In this document: positions 1 to 9,009 of the stretch, in pieces
Numbering within the stretch: position 1 is the first letter of the stretch
Layout: each line of letters begins with the position of its first letter
NCBI GenBank assembly: GCA_028275345.1
Contig: JAPWUV010000005.1
Span: forward strand, 1-64,000
Direction of reading: 5' to 3'
Source: a bacterium
Lineage (GTDB): Bacteria; Zhuqueibacterota; Zhuqueibacteria; Oleimicrobiales; Geothermoviventaceae
Length of the DNA: 64,000 nucleotides
Position numbers and translations under genes: made by a program
The notes under the pieces: generated by a model
The model's database searches: none
What the model was told of the DNA's origin: nothing
What the model saw: only the letters and a program-made list of their open reading frames with translations

Positions 1-105
1 TTCCATCGCCCCTGAGAATTGCTGGCTCATGAGGGACTGCAAGCATCTTCGGATTGTGCTCTCCGAGTTATAGGATGGAACGACAATCGATATATCCGGC
101 TTCAT
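1..105 (-). CDS. GT2 family glycosyltransferase, N-terminal fragment
   Basis: The first 35 codons of a gene run off the left edge. The peptide begins MKPDISIVVPSYNSESTIRR, the usual opening of the GT-A fold of family 2 glycosyltransferases, in which the first strand is followed by the PSYN nucleotide-binding loop. A GGAG lies about 11 bases before the ATG. The gene follows the membrane glycosyltransferase at 125-1369 with 19 bases between, so it probably belongs to the same polysaccharide transcription unit. The catalytic DXD and acceptor part are outside the window, so the sugar and acceptor cannot be judged. Confidence 0.85.
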   Translation of the reverse strand, partial: MKPDISIVVPSYNSESTIRRCLQSLMSQQFSGAME

Positions 106-124
106 GCGATACGAGACTCCTTTC

Positions 125-1369
125 TCACGCAGATTCCCATCTGCGCGCTTTGGCTCGATCGTAGATGCTGAGAAGGCCCGCTGCTGCGAAAAGCAGCAAC
201 CCCGGAAGCAACGGCAACCGATACCTGGGTACCGGTAGCGACAGGGAGTGGATAGCCGTCATGTACAAGACGAGCAACAGGAAGGGCAGCATGATCCGCC
301 ACCGCCGCCGGGAAAGCCAGAGACCCAGCGCAGCCAAGGACAACAGCACGAGGTGCAGCAACTGCAGACCGATACCCGTGACCGTCCAGTGCCTCGGTCG
401 GCCGTCCGGGAGCTTCTCGTAGCTCCGCAACCAATAGCGCCAGAGCTTCTTCGCCAGGAGCTTCATTGCCTCCACTGGCCTTTGCCGCATCCCCTGGATA
501 GCCATCTTTGTGAGGAGCCGGTCGGCTTCCACCTCACTGAGTCCGCTCGTCAGTCGGTCCATGAGCTCTCGGGTCTGCTGGTAGCGGTACTCCCCATCGA
601 AAGGCTGGTAGTTTCCAATCCAGAGGGCAGTACCTCCGCCCGTTGCCACCGGCACAAGACTACCTGTTCGGGCGCGGTTACGAAGAGACCATGGTGCTAC
701 GACCACCGCGAACCCAAGCAGGGCGAGAACCGCAACTTGCGTGGCTCCCTTCCAACCGAGGTGCTCGCGCCAGAAAAAGGGCAGCGCTGCCGCGAGTGGG
801 ACGAAGTACAGCGTGACTGGCCGCGTCAGTGTAGCCAAACCAAGCAGCGCCGAGGCGGCCAACGTGCAGAGGAGGGCTTTCGGCTTGGCCGCTGTTGCGG
901 CGATCGCCAGCGCAGCGAGCGCGGCGTAAAGGAACGTCACGAACAAGGTCTCCGAGTACAGAAAGGCGGATATGGCGATCAACTCCGGATGCAGCAAAAC
1001 GAACAGGGAAGCCAGGCGCGCCGATCTCCGATCCAGCCACTTCTCTCCGATCGACTGGACCAGCAAGGCAACCGCGACCCAAAGGATCGCCTGGATGGCG
1101 ATCATCGAGCTGAAGCTTCCGGTGACGTAACGCACCAGAGCCAACGCCGCCGGGTACAGAGGTGCCACAAACACGGTGGGGTGCGGAGGCACGAGAGAAA
1201 ACCCGTGGCCATCGAGGATGTTTTGGGCGATCCGGGTGTACGTCTGCACGTCGAGCAAAGACTGGTCCACGTGCCTCGCAGCGTAGATACCAAATCCGAT
1301 CCGCGCTGCTACACCGCAAGTCGCCACCAGGGCGAAAACCAAGGGCCAACGTGCGAGTCGGGACCTCAT
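125..1369 (-). CDS. Membrane glycosyltransferase, ArnT/PMT (GT39/GT83-like) family
   Basis: A 414-residue protein with about ten hydrophobic segments. After the first membrane segment comes a periplasmic-type loop with an aspartate (SLLDVQTYTRIAQNIL), the position where this superfamily keeps its catalytic acid. It then has the repeated TM and SLRNRARTG loop seen in dolichyl/undecaprenyl-phosphate-sugar:acceptor transferases. Such enzymes take a sugar from a polyprenyl phosphate on the outer face of the inner membrane. The open frame continues upstream, but that part is arginine-rich and not membrane-like, so I start at the ATG just before RSRLARWPLVFALV. No good ribosome site is visible there, so the start is uncertain. 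It is one of three such proteins in this locus. Confidence 0.75.
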   Translation of the reverse strand: MRSRLARWPLVFALVATCGVAARIGFGIYAARHVDQSLLDVQTYTRIAQNILDGHGFSLVPPHPTVFVAPLYPAALALVRYVTGSFSSMIAIQAILWVAVALLVQSIGEKWLDRRSARLASLFVLLHPELIAISAFLYSETLFVTFLYAALAALAIAATAAKPKALLCTLAASALLGLATLTRPVTLYFVPLAAALPFFWREHLGWKGATQVAVLALLGFAVVVAPWSLRNRARTGSLVPVATGGGTALWIGNYQPFDGEYRYQQTRELMDRLTSGLSEVEADRLLTKMAIQGMRQRPVEAMKLLAKKLWRYWLRSYEKLPDGRPRHWTVTGIGLQLLHLVLLSLAALGLWLSRRRWRIMLPFLLLVLYMTAIHSLSLPVPRYRLPLLPGLLLFAAAGLLSIYDRAKARRWESA

Positions 1370-1539
1370 GGTCGGCACAAAGTGTCGGTTCGGTCGCCTT
1401 ACCGCTCCAGCGGCAGGATAGCAACGAATATGCCACCTCGATCGAGCGAAAGGAGACGCGCAGCGGCGCCGGTTGGAATGTCTCAGGCGGGAACAGTGGT
1501 CAGCAACTTCCCACTTGTGCGGCAGGATTTGGCCTCGCG

Positions 1540-3357
1540 CTATGGGATTCCGCTCCGCCCCTCTCCATTGCACCCGACGCGGGGAGGCACTTCCGCCACC
1601 CGGTAGATCCGGATCGTGTGCCCGAGAATCGCGATCGGCTCGTACTTGAGAAGCCAGGAGTAATCCGCACCCGGGTAGAATCCCTGGATGTTGTAAAGGC
1701 ACGTGGTGCTGATCGCGTAGGTCCCCGTGTCGGGTCCGGTCCGCTCGATGAGCTTCTGCAACTTTTCGGGATCCGGCCGTTCATCGAAGGTGGATGCATC
1801 CACGCCCGGGAGGAGAATGCAGCGGAGCCCGTAGTGATCCGGTGGCACCGTGCCGTTGTAAGCCAGTTTCAATGGCCCGATACCCGTTTGCCTCTGCCAT
1901 CTGGCCAACAGGGGGAGATCCTGCCCCCAGTCCGAGTTGGAATCCAGCAGGCAAGCCACCCCCTTCTCCGGCCCTCCGACTAACGGGCTAAAGTAGGCCA
2001 GTAGGTGGGGGAAAGCGAGCCAAGTCTCAAGGCCTCCCCACAGCAACACGGCCGGGATTACGGCCTTCAGCACCCGAGATCGTCGGCGGGCCAGCTCATA
2101 CAGGCCGTTCGCACCGACGATGGCCAGAAACGGCAGCATGGGGAAATTGAAGTACCGAAAGGCGAAATCGCGTTTCAGTGTGCCGACACCGAAAAGGACA
2201 AGAAGTAGCGAAAGGCTGACGAGGCGAGTCGGCTGCGGTAGGGTCCTCAACCAGAAGACGCCGACGAGCGCCGCAGCTAAGAAGGGAATCGGATTCTTGG
2301 CAACCATCGCGAACAGGGTAAACTGCCTGAACCCGTCTCGATGACGCTTGCCACACAGGTATTTTGTACGCGTGTAGCCCGAGTCGGAGGCCGTCAGGGC
2401 GGGACGCAGACCGAGCATGTCCAGAGCGGAGACAAGGTAGGGGCGAGCGGGGACCTCCACCCGACCGATCCGCTGGGCGGTCTCCGCTCGAAGTTTCGCG
2501 CTTCCCAGCGGCAAGAACTTGTCGACGAGAACCGCCAGCTTGGCGCTATCGTCCGCAGACTGGACCGCAGGAGAGGTACCGAAGCCGTACGTAGCCCAAA
2601 CGAGAGTGAAAGCCACAACCGTCGCCAGCGCTGCTGACTGCAAGCTCTCTCGAACTGCCGCTCCGTATTGCCTCGCTGCAAGGTGCCGCGAGGCTAAGAA
2701 TAGGATTCCTAGCACGATGGGGGCAAAAATCAGCGCCGTGTGCTTGATGGCCAGACAGAGGCCCCATGCGAGTCCGGCAGTGCCCGCCCGCCGAAGGCAC
2801 GGGTTCGAAAGATGGGCCGTCAGGCTCCAGGCTAAGAGCAGAGTGGCAAGGACAAACATCGTGTCCGTGGTGGCCAGGGGCAGCAAGGCTAGAAAACTCG
2901 GATTCAGTGCGAGCAGGGCAACCGAAAGCAGAGCCACCGCGGACGAGACGTATCTCCTGACCCAAGCGAAGAGCACGATCAGGGCGACGGCTCCGAAGAA
3001 GCCCATCCAGATTCGTACCCACCGGAAGATTCGGTCTGCGTCGTTCCCTTGTTCATACAGGAATTGTCTGGCCAACAGCGCGTCCTTCCCTTCCACCCAG
3101 AAGGGGGACTTCGGATCCGGTGGATTCAGCTTCAGGAAGAGCAGCGGGATCGCTGCGATCTCCTTTGCCAAGGGGGGATTTACTGCGTAGAGCCGGAAAT
3201 CCCCCATCCTGAGGTAAGCGTAGCCGGCTGTCACATGGCTCGGCTCGTCCCAGGTCGGGCACTTATGCCACCAGGCCAGTTCGGATACGACCCATGCGTA
3301 CGCAGCAAGAGCTATGGCCAAGAACCAAGCGGTGCGATTTGATCGGAGCCACTTCAT
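1540..3357 (-). CDS. Membrane glycosyltransferase, PMT-like
   Basis: A 605-residue polytopic membrane protein. The first extracytoplasmic loop carries the acidic pair typical of protein-mannosyltransferase-like GT-C enzymes (CPTWDEPSHVTAGYAYL, about residues 33-49). About ten more membrane segments follow, and then a soluble C-terminal tail of about 130 residues containing LLDSNSDWGQDLPLLARW. That tail is seen in many uncharacterised bacterial GT-C proteins. It probably uses a polyprenyl-phosphate sugar to decorate a glycan or protein outside the cytoplasm. The start codon overlaps the stop of the upstream polymerase/ligase gene as ATGA, so translation is probably coupled. The donor and acceptor cannot be read from the sequence. 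Confidence 0.8.
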   Translation of the reverse strand: MKWLRSNRTAWFLAIALAAYAWVVSELAWWHKCPTWDEPSHVTAGYAYLRMGDFRLYAVNPPLAKEIAAIPLLFLKLNPPDPKSPFWVEGKDALLARQFLYEQGNDADRIFRWVRIWMGFFGAVALIVLFAWVRRYVSSAVALLSVALLALNPSFLALLPLATTDTMFVLATLLLAWSLTAHLSNPCLRRAGTAGLAWGLCLAIKHTALIFAPIVLGILFLASRHLAARQYGAAVRESLQSAALATVVAFTLVWATYGFGTSPAVQSADDSAKLAVLVDKFLPLGSAKLRAETAQRIGRVEVPARPYLVSALDMLGLRPALTASDSGYTRTKYLCGKRHRDGFRQFTLFAMVAKNPIPFLAAALVGVFWLRTLPQPTRLVSLSLLLVLFGVGTLKRDFAFRYFNFPMLPFLAIVGANGLYELARRRSRVLKAVIPAVLLWGGLETWLAFPHLLAYFSPLVGGPEKGVACLLDSNSDWGQDLPLLARWQRQTGIGPLKLAYNGTVPPDHYGLRCILLPGVDASTFDERPDPEKLQKLIERTGPDTGTYAISTTCLYNIQGFYPGADYSWLLKYEPIAILGHTIRIYRVAEVPPRVGCNGEGRSGIP

Positions 3358-4802
3358 CTTCGATTATCCAAGCGAGGGCTGAGCGACCCGTGATCCGCTC
3401 CGGGGAGGCCATGCTGAGTTCCAGCGGGGCGAGCGGGGGAAGGAGTGATCACGTGCTGTCTACCTGCACTTCGCGCCACGAGCCGCTGGTGGTATACCCG
3501 GGCTGCCTGGCACAGCCCAGCCAGAGCCCAGAGACTCATCAGAAATGGCTCCTGAAACATGTTCGGACTGGCCAGCATCACTACGGAAAAGGCGCAGAGA
3601 CCACCCAGGGCCCCCAAGCCGACGTTCTGGATCACTCCACTGGATCGCCAGCCGAGCATCAGCGCATCGATGAGGAGCCTGCCAAGCATCACCCAAAAGG
3701 CCAACAGAGCAAGGGCACCCCCTTCTGCGGCCAGGAGAAGGAACGAGTTGTGCACGATCTGCGACAGCTCATCCCAGGAATCGAATCCCATCGCCACGGC
3801 GCGCGCATAAACTCTGGGGATGTAGTTCCAACTGTTCCACCGGTAGTTCCCGAGCCCGACGCCGAGCACGGCCCGGTCTTTGAGCATCTCCATCGCGACC
3901 AGGTTCAGAGGCTTACGCACGCTCGCCGATCTCTTCCTCGCCGGGTCAGTGAATTGCTTTTGTAGGATTGGCCCGTAACGGACCAGACCCACTGCGGCGA
4001 TGATGACCAGCGCAATCAGCGGCCCTTTATAACGGGCGATCAGCTTGGCCCGCATTTTCAGCAGAGGCAAACCGAAGGCGATCGTTGCTCCCAGGGCGGT
4101 CCCAAACCATCCGCCCCGGGCGTAGGAGCCGAACAGTCCTCCCAGAACGAGCAGAAACCCCAGGGTGAGCACGACGCGCTTCCAGGCCACCTTGAAGGGA
4201 TGGGTCACGAGCAGACGCATCGTGAGCGGCGCAAGCATCGCCAGGTATTCGCCGAGCATGGTCGGGTGGCTGAACAAGCCGGTAGCCCGCCACCGGATCT
4301 TTTGCTCTCCCAGGAAGGCCAAACCGGCGTACCCTCTACGCCATTGCACGAAAGCCACCAAGCCCTCCCAGAATACGCCGGCCACAAGTGCCCACAGGAT
4401 CCTCCGAAAGCGGGCCGGTTCCAGACTGGCCGAGTACACGACCACGAACATCACGTAGGCCCTCGCAAAGCGCGTCCACTCGCTCAACGCCACGCTGCGA
4501 GAGCTTGGCCAGCGAGCCGCAAGCGAGCTCAGCAAAAGCCAGGACAGGAAGACGCCGAACAGAATACCCAGCTTCCCAGGATTCCAGCGCAGACGCTCTC
4601 CAGGGGACATCGCATAAAGGACAAGAGCCCCGAGGAGGAAGAAGTCTGAAAGGAACAGTCCGTTGTAGTAGTAGACGATGAGTCCGATTTGCAACGGGGA
4701 GAGCGCCACCGCCAGAGCGACAAGCCAACCGAGCGGATCCGAGGAGGAAAAAGCCCAGGCGTAGCCACCAAGAACGATCAGGACCTCTGCAATGATGCGC
4801 AC
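3354..4802 (-). CDS. O-antigen ligase/polymerase-like membrane protein (Wzy/WaaL family)
   Basis: A 482-residue protein with around twelve membrane segments. The conserved Wzy_C-type region has a large periplasmic loop (WNSWNYIPRVYARA) followed by VHNSFLLLAAEGG, where the histidine precedes a membrane helix as in O-antigen ligases and polymerases. It would join undecaprenyl-linked repeat units or transfer the chain to an acceptor in the periplasm. I chose the GTG at 4802 because GGGGAGG lies five bases before it and it clears the upstream flippase stop. The open frame continues 21 codons further. A Wzx flippase lies just upstream, which supports a Wzx/Wzy-type pathway. Polymerase and ligase cannot be told apart by eye. 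Confidence 0.8.
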   Translation of the reverse strand: MRIIAEVLIVLGGYAWAFSSSDPLGWLVALAVALSPLQIGLIVYYYNGLFLSDFFLLGALVLYAMSPGERLRWNPGKLGILFGVFLSWLLLSSLAARWPSSRSVALSEWTRFARAYVMFVVVYSASLEPARFRRILWALVAGVFWEGLVAFVQWRRGYAGLAFLGEQKIRWRATGLFSHPTMLGEYLAMLAPLTMRLLVTHPFKVAWKRVVLTLGFLLVLGGLFGSYARGGWFGTALGATIAFGLPLLKMRAKLIARYKGPLIALVIIAAVGLVRYGPILQKQFTDPARKRSASVRKPLNLVAMEMLKDRAVLGVGLGNYRWNSWNYIPRVYARAVAMGFDSWDELSQIVHNSFLLLAAEGGALALLAFWVMLGRLLIDALMLGWRSSGVIQNVGLGALGGLCAFSVVMLASPNMFQEPFLMSLWALAGLCQAARVYHQRLVARSAGRQHVITPSPARPAGTQHGLPGADHGSLSPRLDNRR

Positions 4803-4831
4803 GGATTCCTCCCCTTGCCCTTCCTTCGACT

Positions 4832-6100
4832 TCAGATCCGCCTGGACAGATAGTACCCAAAGCACATCGAGAGCCCAAAAGCCGTGGCCGCCCCGATGCC
4901 TCCCGCCGCGCGCGCCCCGTAGGCCACTGTGACTGCTGTGACGACCGTAGTCAGCACGACGGCTCGGATCGTCGGAACCATGCCGCGCACGGCCATCACG
5001 CGCGTGTTCTCGAGAAGCAGGAGCGAATAGAAGATGGTCCCGAGGAACAGGATCCGCAAGATGGGCACCGATGCCAGATACGCAGGACCGAAGAGCAGCA
5101 ACACCAACGGCCGGGCGAAAATCTCCACCAATACGAGCAGCGGTACGAACGTCAGCCAGGCGGAGGCCTGAATGGTCCGCCAGCTCCGTCGGAGAGCCTC
5201 GTGTTGTGGATTCCCTCCCTCCAAGTTGGCCGCCAACGAGGGCAAGGTGAAAGACATGAAGGCCAGCGCCAAGAAGTACGGAACCCGCGCCACTGACGTG
5301 GCCACAGTGTACATCCCCGCCTGGTGGTCATTTCCAAAGTAGCGGACGAGCCACAGGTCGAGCGAGGGCAGGAGCGAAGTCAGAAGGCCGTACAGCAAGT
5401 TCCACCGCGAGAAGTGCCAGAATTCCATGCCGGAGTCCCAGGTGTCCCGACCGAGCTTCCACCGGATGAACGGGAGTGTTCCCAAGGCCGCACCCACTGC
5501 CGAAGCGAGCGCATTGGCCAGAAGTGCCCCATCGGCCCGGAACCCCATGCAAACCAACGCCACCGTCATCAACGTCTTACTCAGTGCGTACCCACCGATC
5601 ATTACGAACAGGTGCCCGAAACGACGCAATCCATGCAATATGCCATTGACGTACCAGTAGGCCCCGTATAGAAGAATGTCCACGAAGGCGATGCGAAATA
5701 GACTAGTGTAGGACGGATCCCTCAACACCGCAGCCAGAGCCGGCGAGGACAAGAAAGACAGGAGAAAGACCACCAGGGCCAGCCGAAGCTGCGGCGGCAA
5801 GGTAGCGGTCACAATGCTCCCCGCACTTCTCGGCTGCATGGCGATGTAACGCCGCAGGGCTTGGGGCGCCCCATCGATGATCAATACCTCAATCCAGGTC
5901 AGAACCGACATGACCACGCCGAATCGGCCCGTCTCGATTGGCCCCAGCCTCCTCGCAATGAAAACGTTGGTGACATACCCGAGGAGCACAAAGGCCGCCT
6001 GGGCAGCCAAAAGGTAAACCAGCCCGCTTTGTTCACGGAAAGCGTGGGCCCATGCGAAGCCCCGCCTGCCCAGTTGATTCACTCCAGCCCTGGAAATCAA
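4832..6100 (-). CDS. Wzx-type polysaccharide flippase (MOP superfamily)
   Basis: A protein of about 422 residues with 12-14 predicted membrane segments and the polysaccharide-synthesis layout: LLAAQAAFVLLGYVTNVFIA near the N terminus, then RLGPIETGRFGVV. It would move undecaprenyl-pyrophosphate-linked repeat units across the inner membrane. The frame is open to a GTG at 6187, but the best ribosome site (GAGGAGG) is eight bases before a TTG at 6100. That start gives MISRAGVNQLGRRG directly before the first amphipathic stretch, so I use the TTG. It sits between a GT-C transferase and the Wzy/WaaL-like protein, the expected company for a flippase. Confidence 0.8.
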   Translation of the reverse strand: MISRAGVNQLGRRGFAWAHAFREQSGLVYLLAAQAAFVLLGYVTNVFIARRLGPIETGRFGVVMSVLTWIEVLIIDGAPQALRRYIAMQPRSAGSIVTATLPPQLRLALVVFLLSFLSSPALAAVLRDPSYTSLFRIAFVDILLYGAYWYVNGILHGLRRFGHLFVMIGGYALSKTLMTVALVCMGFRADGALLANALASAVGAALGTLPFIRWKLGRDTWDSGMEFWHFSRWNLLYGLLTSLLPSLDLWLVRYFGNDHQAGMYTVATSVARVPYFLALAFMSFTLPSLAANLEGGNPQHEALRRSWRTIQASAWLTFVPLLVLVEIFARPLVLLLFGPAYLASVPILRILFLGTIFYSLLLLENTRVMAVRGMVPTIRAVVLTTVVTAVTVAYGARAAGGIGAATAFGLSMCFGYYLSRRI

Positions 6101-6211
6101 ACGGGAATCCTCCTCGTCGCCTCGATGCCGCCCTGGCTTATTCCAGATGGTCTCGCCCCCCTTCGCGAGAGCTGAGCCCCCGCGCACGCCGCCACGAGGC
6201 CAGTTCCGGCC

Positions 6212-7831
6212 TCATTCGGCGCCGCTCTGCGCGGTACTCGACCAGCAGAACACGTCGATGGATTCGTAGGGGTCGAGCCAGGCAAGCTGGAATCGCTGCC
6301 GGATGAATTCGCCGATCTCGGGCCGCACGTAGCCAGCCTTCGAAAAACGATAGCGATCAGCGATCAGCCATACCCGCCCCGCCGTGTGATCCAGAATAGC
6401 TTTCAGGTCGTCCAGGTCGCCGATGTTCTTTGCTCCGGAGTAGAAGTCCACCTTGCCTACGCGAGCGGGGTCGGTCCATTCGAGGTCAGCCCGGGCGTTC
6501 GCGGCGTTCAAGTTGTAGTCGCACCGGCCCAGGTAGTACTGCACCGTGAGGGGGAGGGTCGAGATCACCGCATCCCCATCGCGCAGTTGCCGCGCGACGA
6601 ACTGGGTTGCCCCCTTCCAGTTCGCGTGGTTCTGAGCGCCGTTATCCCCGGCCTCTCCGATCCGGGAGACTTTGATGCCGTACCGGAACCACACGGTGAG
6701 TGGAAGCCACCCCGCGGCGAGGAAGAGGGCAAAGGCACGGACCCCATTCTGACGCCACCTCGCCCAGAGCGAGGCCTTCGTCATTTCCTGCGCCATCCAG
6801 TCCGCCACAGCCACGAACCCCGTGGCTGCGCCGATCAGGAAGAATGGATAGACATGGAAGATGTAGTTAGACAACCGGTACGCAAAGAGGAACGTATGCA
6901 TTGCGACGGGAAGAAGGAAAGCTAGTACCCAAAACCATCCTCTCCTGTCATTCCGCGCGATCACGGCGAGAGTCCCCACCACGAAAAAGCTCAGTAGCGG
7001 CCACCGTTTGCTCTCGGTCAGAAACCAGAAGTAATAATGGCTGTCGACGGCCATTCCCCAGTCGGCCCATCCCGGCTTGTAGCGAAGGAGTAGCAACAGC
7101 TTCGCCCGCAGGGGTGGCATCAGAACCGCCGCCCCTAAGGCGAGGGCCCCAGAGGCAAGCAGCAGCCACTCCACCCGCGTCAAGCGTAGGCGCTGGCATT
7201 CCAGGCTACGAAGGAGAGCAAGCATCAGAACGTACACGAACAAGATGGCGACGATCTCCACGGTCAGCAAATGCACCGCCATGCCGAGCAATAACCCAAA
7301 CATACCGGCAAAGACATGTAGCACGGCTCTTCGAGAGGAAAGACTGGCTCCGTCCATTCGCTGCCAGCGCCACACAAGGGGGAGGAAGCCCCAGCTCATC
7401 AACAGGAAGGCGCACTGGAACACCGTGTACATGCGACACAGGCGTGACCAGCCAATCTCGAAATGACAGAAGGTGACGAGAAACGCGGCCAGCAGGGCTA
7501 CTCTCCGCGAGCCAAAGAGCAGACCTACCCCATAGGTAAGCGGGATAGCCAAGATGCCGAATAGCGCGCTGGGAAGTCGCGCCGCCGCCTCATTCTCTCC
7601 AAAGAGGCGGAAGGAAACCGCCACCAGACGGCTGTACAACAGCGCCCGGGCGTTGGGCTCGCCCGAGGGGAAAAGCGGCGGCCTTCCGGCTGCCAGATCG
7701 CGGCCGGCCAGAACATGATTCACCTCGTCCACCCACAGGCTGGGTCGCCCCAGACCGTGAAGCCGCAAGAAGGTCCCAGCAGCGATCAGCAGTACCAAGA
7801 TGAACGCGCTGAGTTTCTTCTCACCGCGCAA
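6212..7831 (-). CDS. Membrane glycosyltransferase, ArnT/PMT_2 family
   Basis: A protein of about 539 residues and the third GT-C membrane transferase of the locus. The first periplasmic loop has the acidic pair in SLWVDEVNHVLAGRDLA, followed by PPLFPSGEPNARALLYSRLV and LFGENEAAARLPSALFG. This order is typical of Dpm-dependent PMT_2/ArnT proteins. About ten membrane segments precede a soluble C-terminal domain of about 160 residues. The frame opens at a GTG at 7840 with no spacing to its purine tract. A TTG three codons later has GAGG eight bases upstream and is my choice. It probably uses a polyprenyl-phosphate sugar made by one of the GT2 proteins at 10056-13085. Acceptor unknown. Confidence 0.78.
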   Translation of the reverse strand: MRGEKKLSAFILVLLIAAGTFLRLHGLGRPSLWVDEVNHVLAGRDLAAGRPPLFPSGEPNARALLYSRLVAVSFRLFGENEAAARLPSALFGILAIPLTYGVGLLFGSRRVALLAAFLVTFCHFEIGWSRLCRMYTVFQCAFLLMSWGFLPLVWRWQRMDGASLSSRRAVLHVFAGMFGLLLGMAVHLLTVEIVAILFVYVLMLALLRSLECQRLRLTRVEWLLLASGALALGAAVLMPPLRAKLLLLLRYKPGWADWGMAVDSHYYFWFLTESKRWPLLSFFVVGTLAVIARNDRRGWFWVLAFLLPVAMHTFLFAYRLSNYIFHVYPFFLIGAATGFVAVADWMAQEMTKASLWARWRQNGVRAFALFLAAGWLPLTVWFRYGIKVSRIGEAGDNGAQNHANWKGATQFVARQLRDGDAVISTLPLTVQYYLGRCDYNLNAANARADLEWTDPARVGKVDFYSGAKNIGDLDDLKAILDHTAGRVWLIADRYRFSKAGYVRPEIGEFIRQRFQLAWLDPYESIDVFCWSSTAQSGAE

Positions 7832-7989
7832 CTGCCCCACCTCGCCACAGATTCACACCTGCTGACGCCCGTTCTCTCCGGGCGTAGTCACAAGATGCCC
7901 CTTCCCGAGCCGGACTGGGATTCTGGTCTCGCTTGGAAACGTCCGATGTCCTGCCCCTCCGGAGCTGTTCGGCTGGGTAGCCGCGCATC

Positions 7990-9009
7990 CTACGCTCGCT
8001 TGCGTGCCTGCTTCTTCTCGAGGTAAAGAGGCAGGCGATCGCGGTAGTATTCGAATGTCCTCCGCACGCCGTCTTCGAGGCTCACCGTCGGACGCCAGCC
8101 AGTATCCCGTTCGAGCCTCTGGTACGTCACGACGAAGCGGCGGATATCGATCCTCTCCCGCTCCGGCGGGAAAGGCACGTGCACGTACTCGCCCTTTCCC
8201 ACCACCCGAAGGATCGTCTTGACCATATCCAGGAAAACGGTTTCCACGCCGGACCCGACGAAGTAGGCCTGCCCGTCCGTCTTCGGCGAAAGGGCAGCTC
8301 GCACGAAGGCGTCCACCACATCGTCCACGTAGATGTAGTCGCGGGTTTGCTGGCCATCCCCGTACACCGTGATTGGCTCGCCCAACATGGCGTTCTTCAG
8401 AAACCAGTTGAGGATGCCGTAGTAACCGTGATGCATCTGGCAACGCGGGCCGTAGACATTGTTCAGGCGCAGGGAAACCACCGGGAACTGGAAGGCCCTC
8501 CCGTAGACGAACAGGTAATTCTCCGCCGCAAGCTTGTTGGCCCCGTAAACGTCGGTGGGATTCATCGGATGGTTCTCATCCACCGGGAGGTAGATGGGCT
8601 CCCCCACCTGGCCCCGACTTCCCGCGTAGATGACCTTGCAGTCACGATTGTACCGCGCGATGGCCTCACACAGATTGAGCGTGCCGTTGCAGTTGATGGA
8701 GACATCGAGCGCCGGGTCGCTCATCGAGATCTCCCGCCCCACTTGCGCTGCCAGGTGGAAGATAAAATCCGCCTTCCTGACCTGGGCGGAAAGGCTCGCG
8801 AAGTCCCGGACATCGCCTCGGACGAACTCCACCTGATCCCAGATTCCGTCCAGGTTGGCTTCGTTCCATCCGTAGGGATCGAGACAGGCGTCGTAGATCA
8901 CCACGCGAGCCCCTTCGGCCACCAGGCGGTGTGCCAGGTTGCTTCCGATGAATCCGAGTCCGCCGGTGATGAGGACTCTGCTCCCTTTGAGGCTAAGCGT
9001 CGAAGCCAT
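7990..9009 (-). CDS. NAD-dependent epimerase/dehydratase (extended SDR)
   Basis: A 339-residue nucleotide-sugar enzyme. The N-terminal Rossmann motif is GGLGFIGSN (residues 16-24), the acidic residue after strand 2 is in YDACLDPYG, and the catalytic pair is the YxxxK of VYGANK. The third active-site serine lies in YAGSRGQVGEP, where most family members have SSxxVYG. The C-terminal half has the GDGQQTRDYIYVDD substrate-binding loop typical of UDP-glucose 4-epimerase-like and dTDP-glucose dehydratase-like proteins. The exact reaction cannot be read. GGAAGGG lies ten bases before the ATG, and the gene overlaps the end of the upstream GT4 by 17 bases. Confidence 0.85.
   Translation of the reverse strand: MASTLSLKGSRVLITGGLGFIGSNLAHRLVAEGARVVIYDACLDPYGWNEANLDGIWDQVEFVRGDVRDFASLSAQVRKADFIFHLAAQVGREISMSDPALDVSINCNGTLNLCEAIARYNRDCKVIYAGSRGQVGEPIYLPVDENHPMNPTDVYGANKLAAENYLFVYGRAFQFPVVSLRLNNVYGPRCQMHHGYYGILNWFLKNAMLGEPITVYGDGQQTRDYIYVDDVVDAFVRAALSPKTDGQAYFVGSGVETVFLDMVKTILRVVGKGEYVHVPFPPERERIDIRRFVVTYQRLERDTGWRPTVSLEDGVRRTFEYYRDRLPLYLEKKQARKRA

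Noticed and set aside
1370-1702. N-terminal extension of the membrane transferase at 125-1369
   Set aside because: The extra 111 residues are arginine-rich and overlap the end of the next gene. They do not form a signal or helix.
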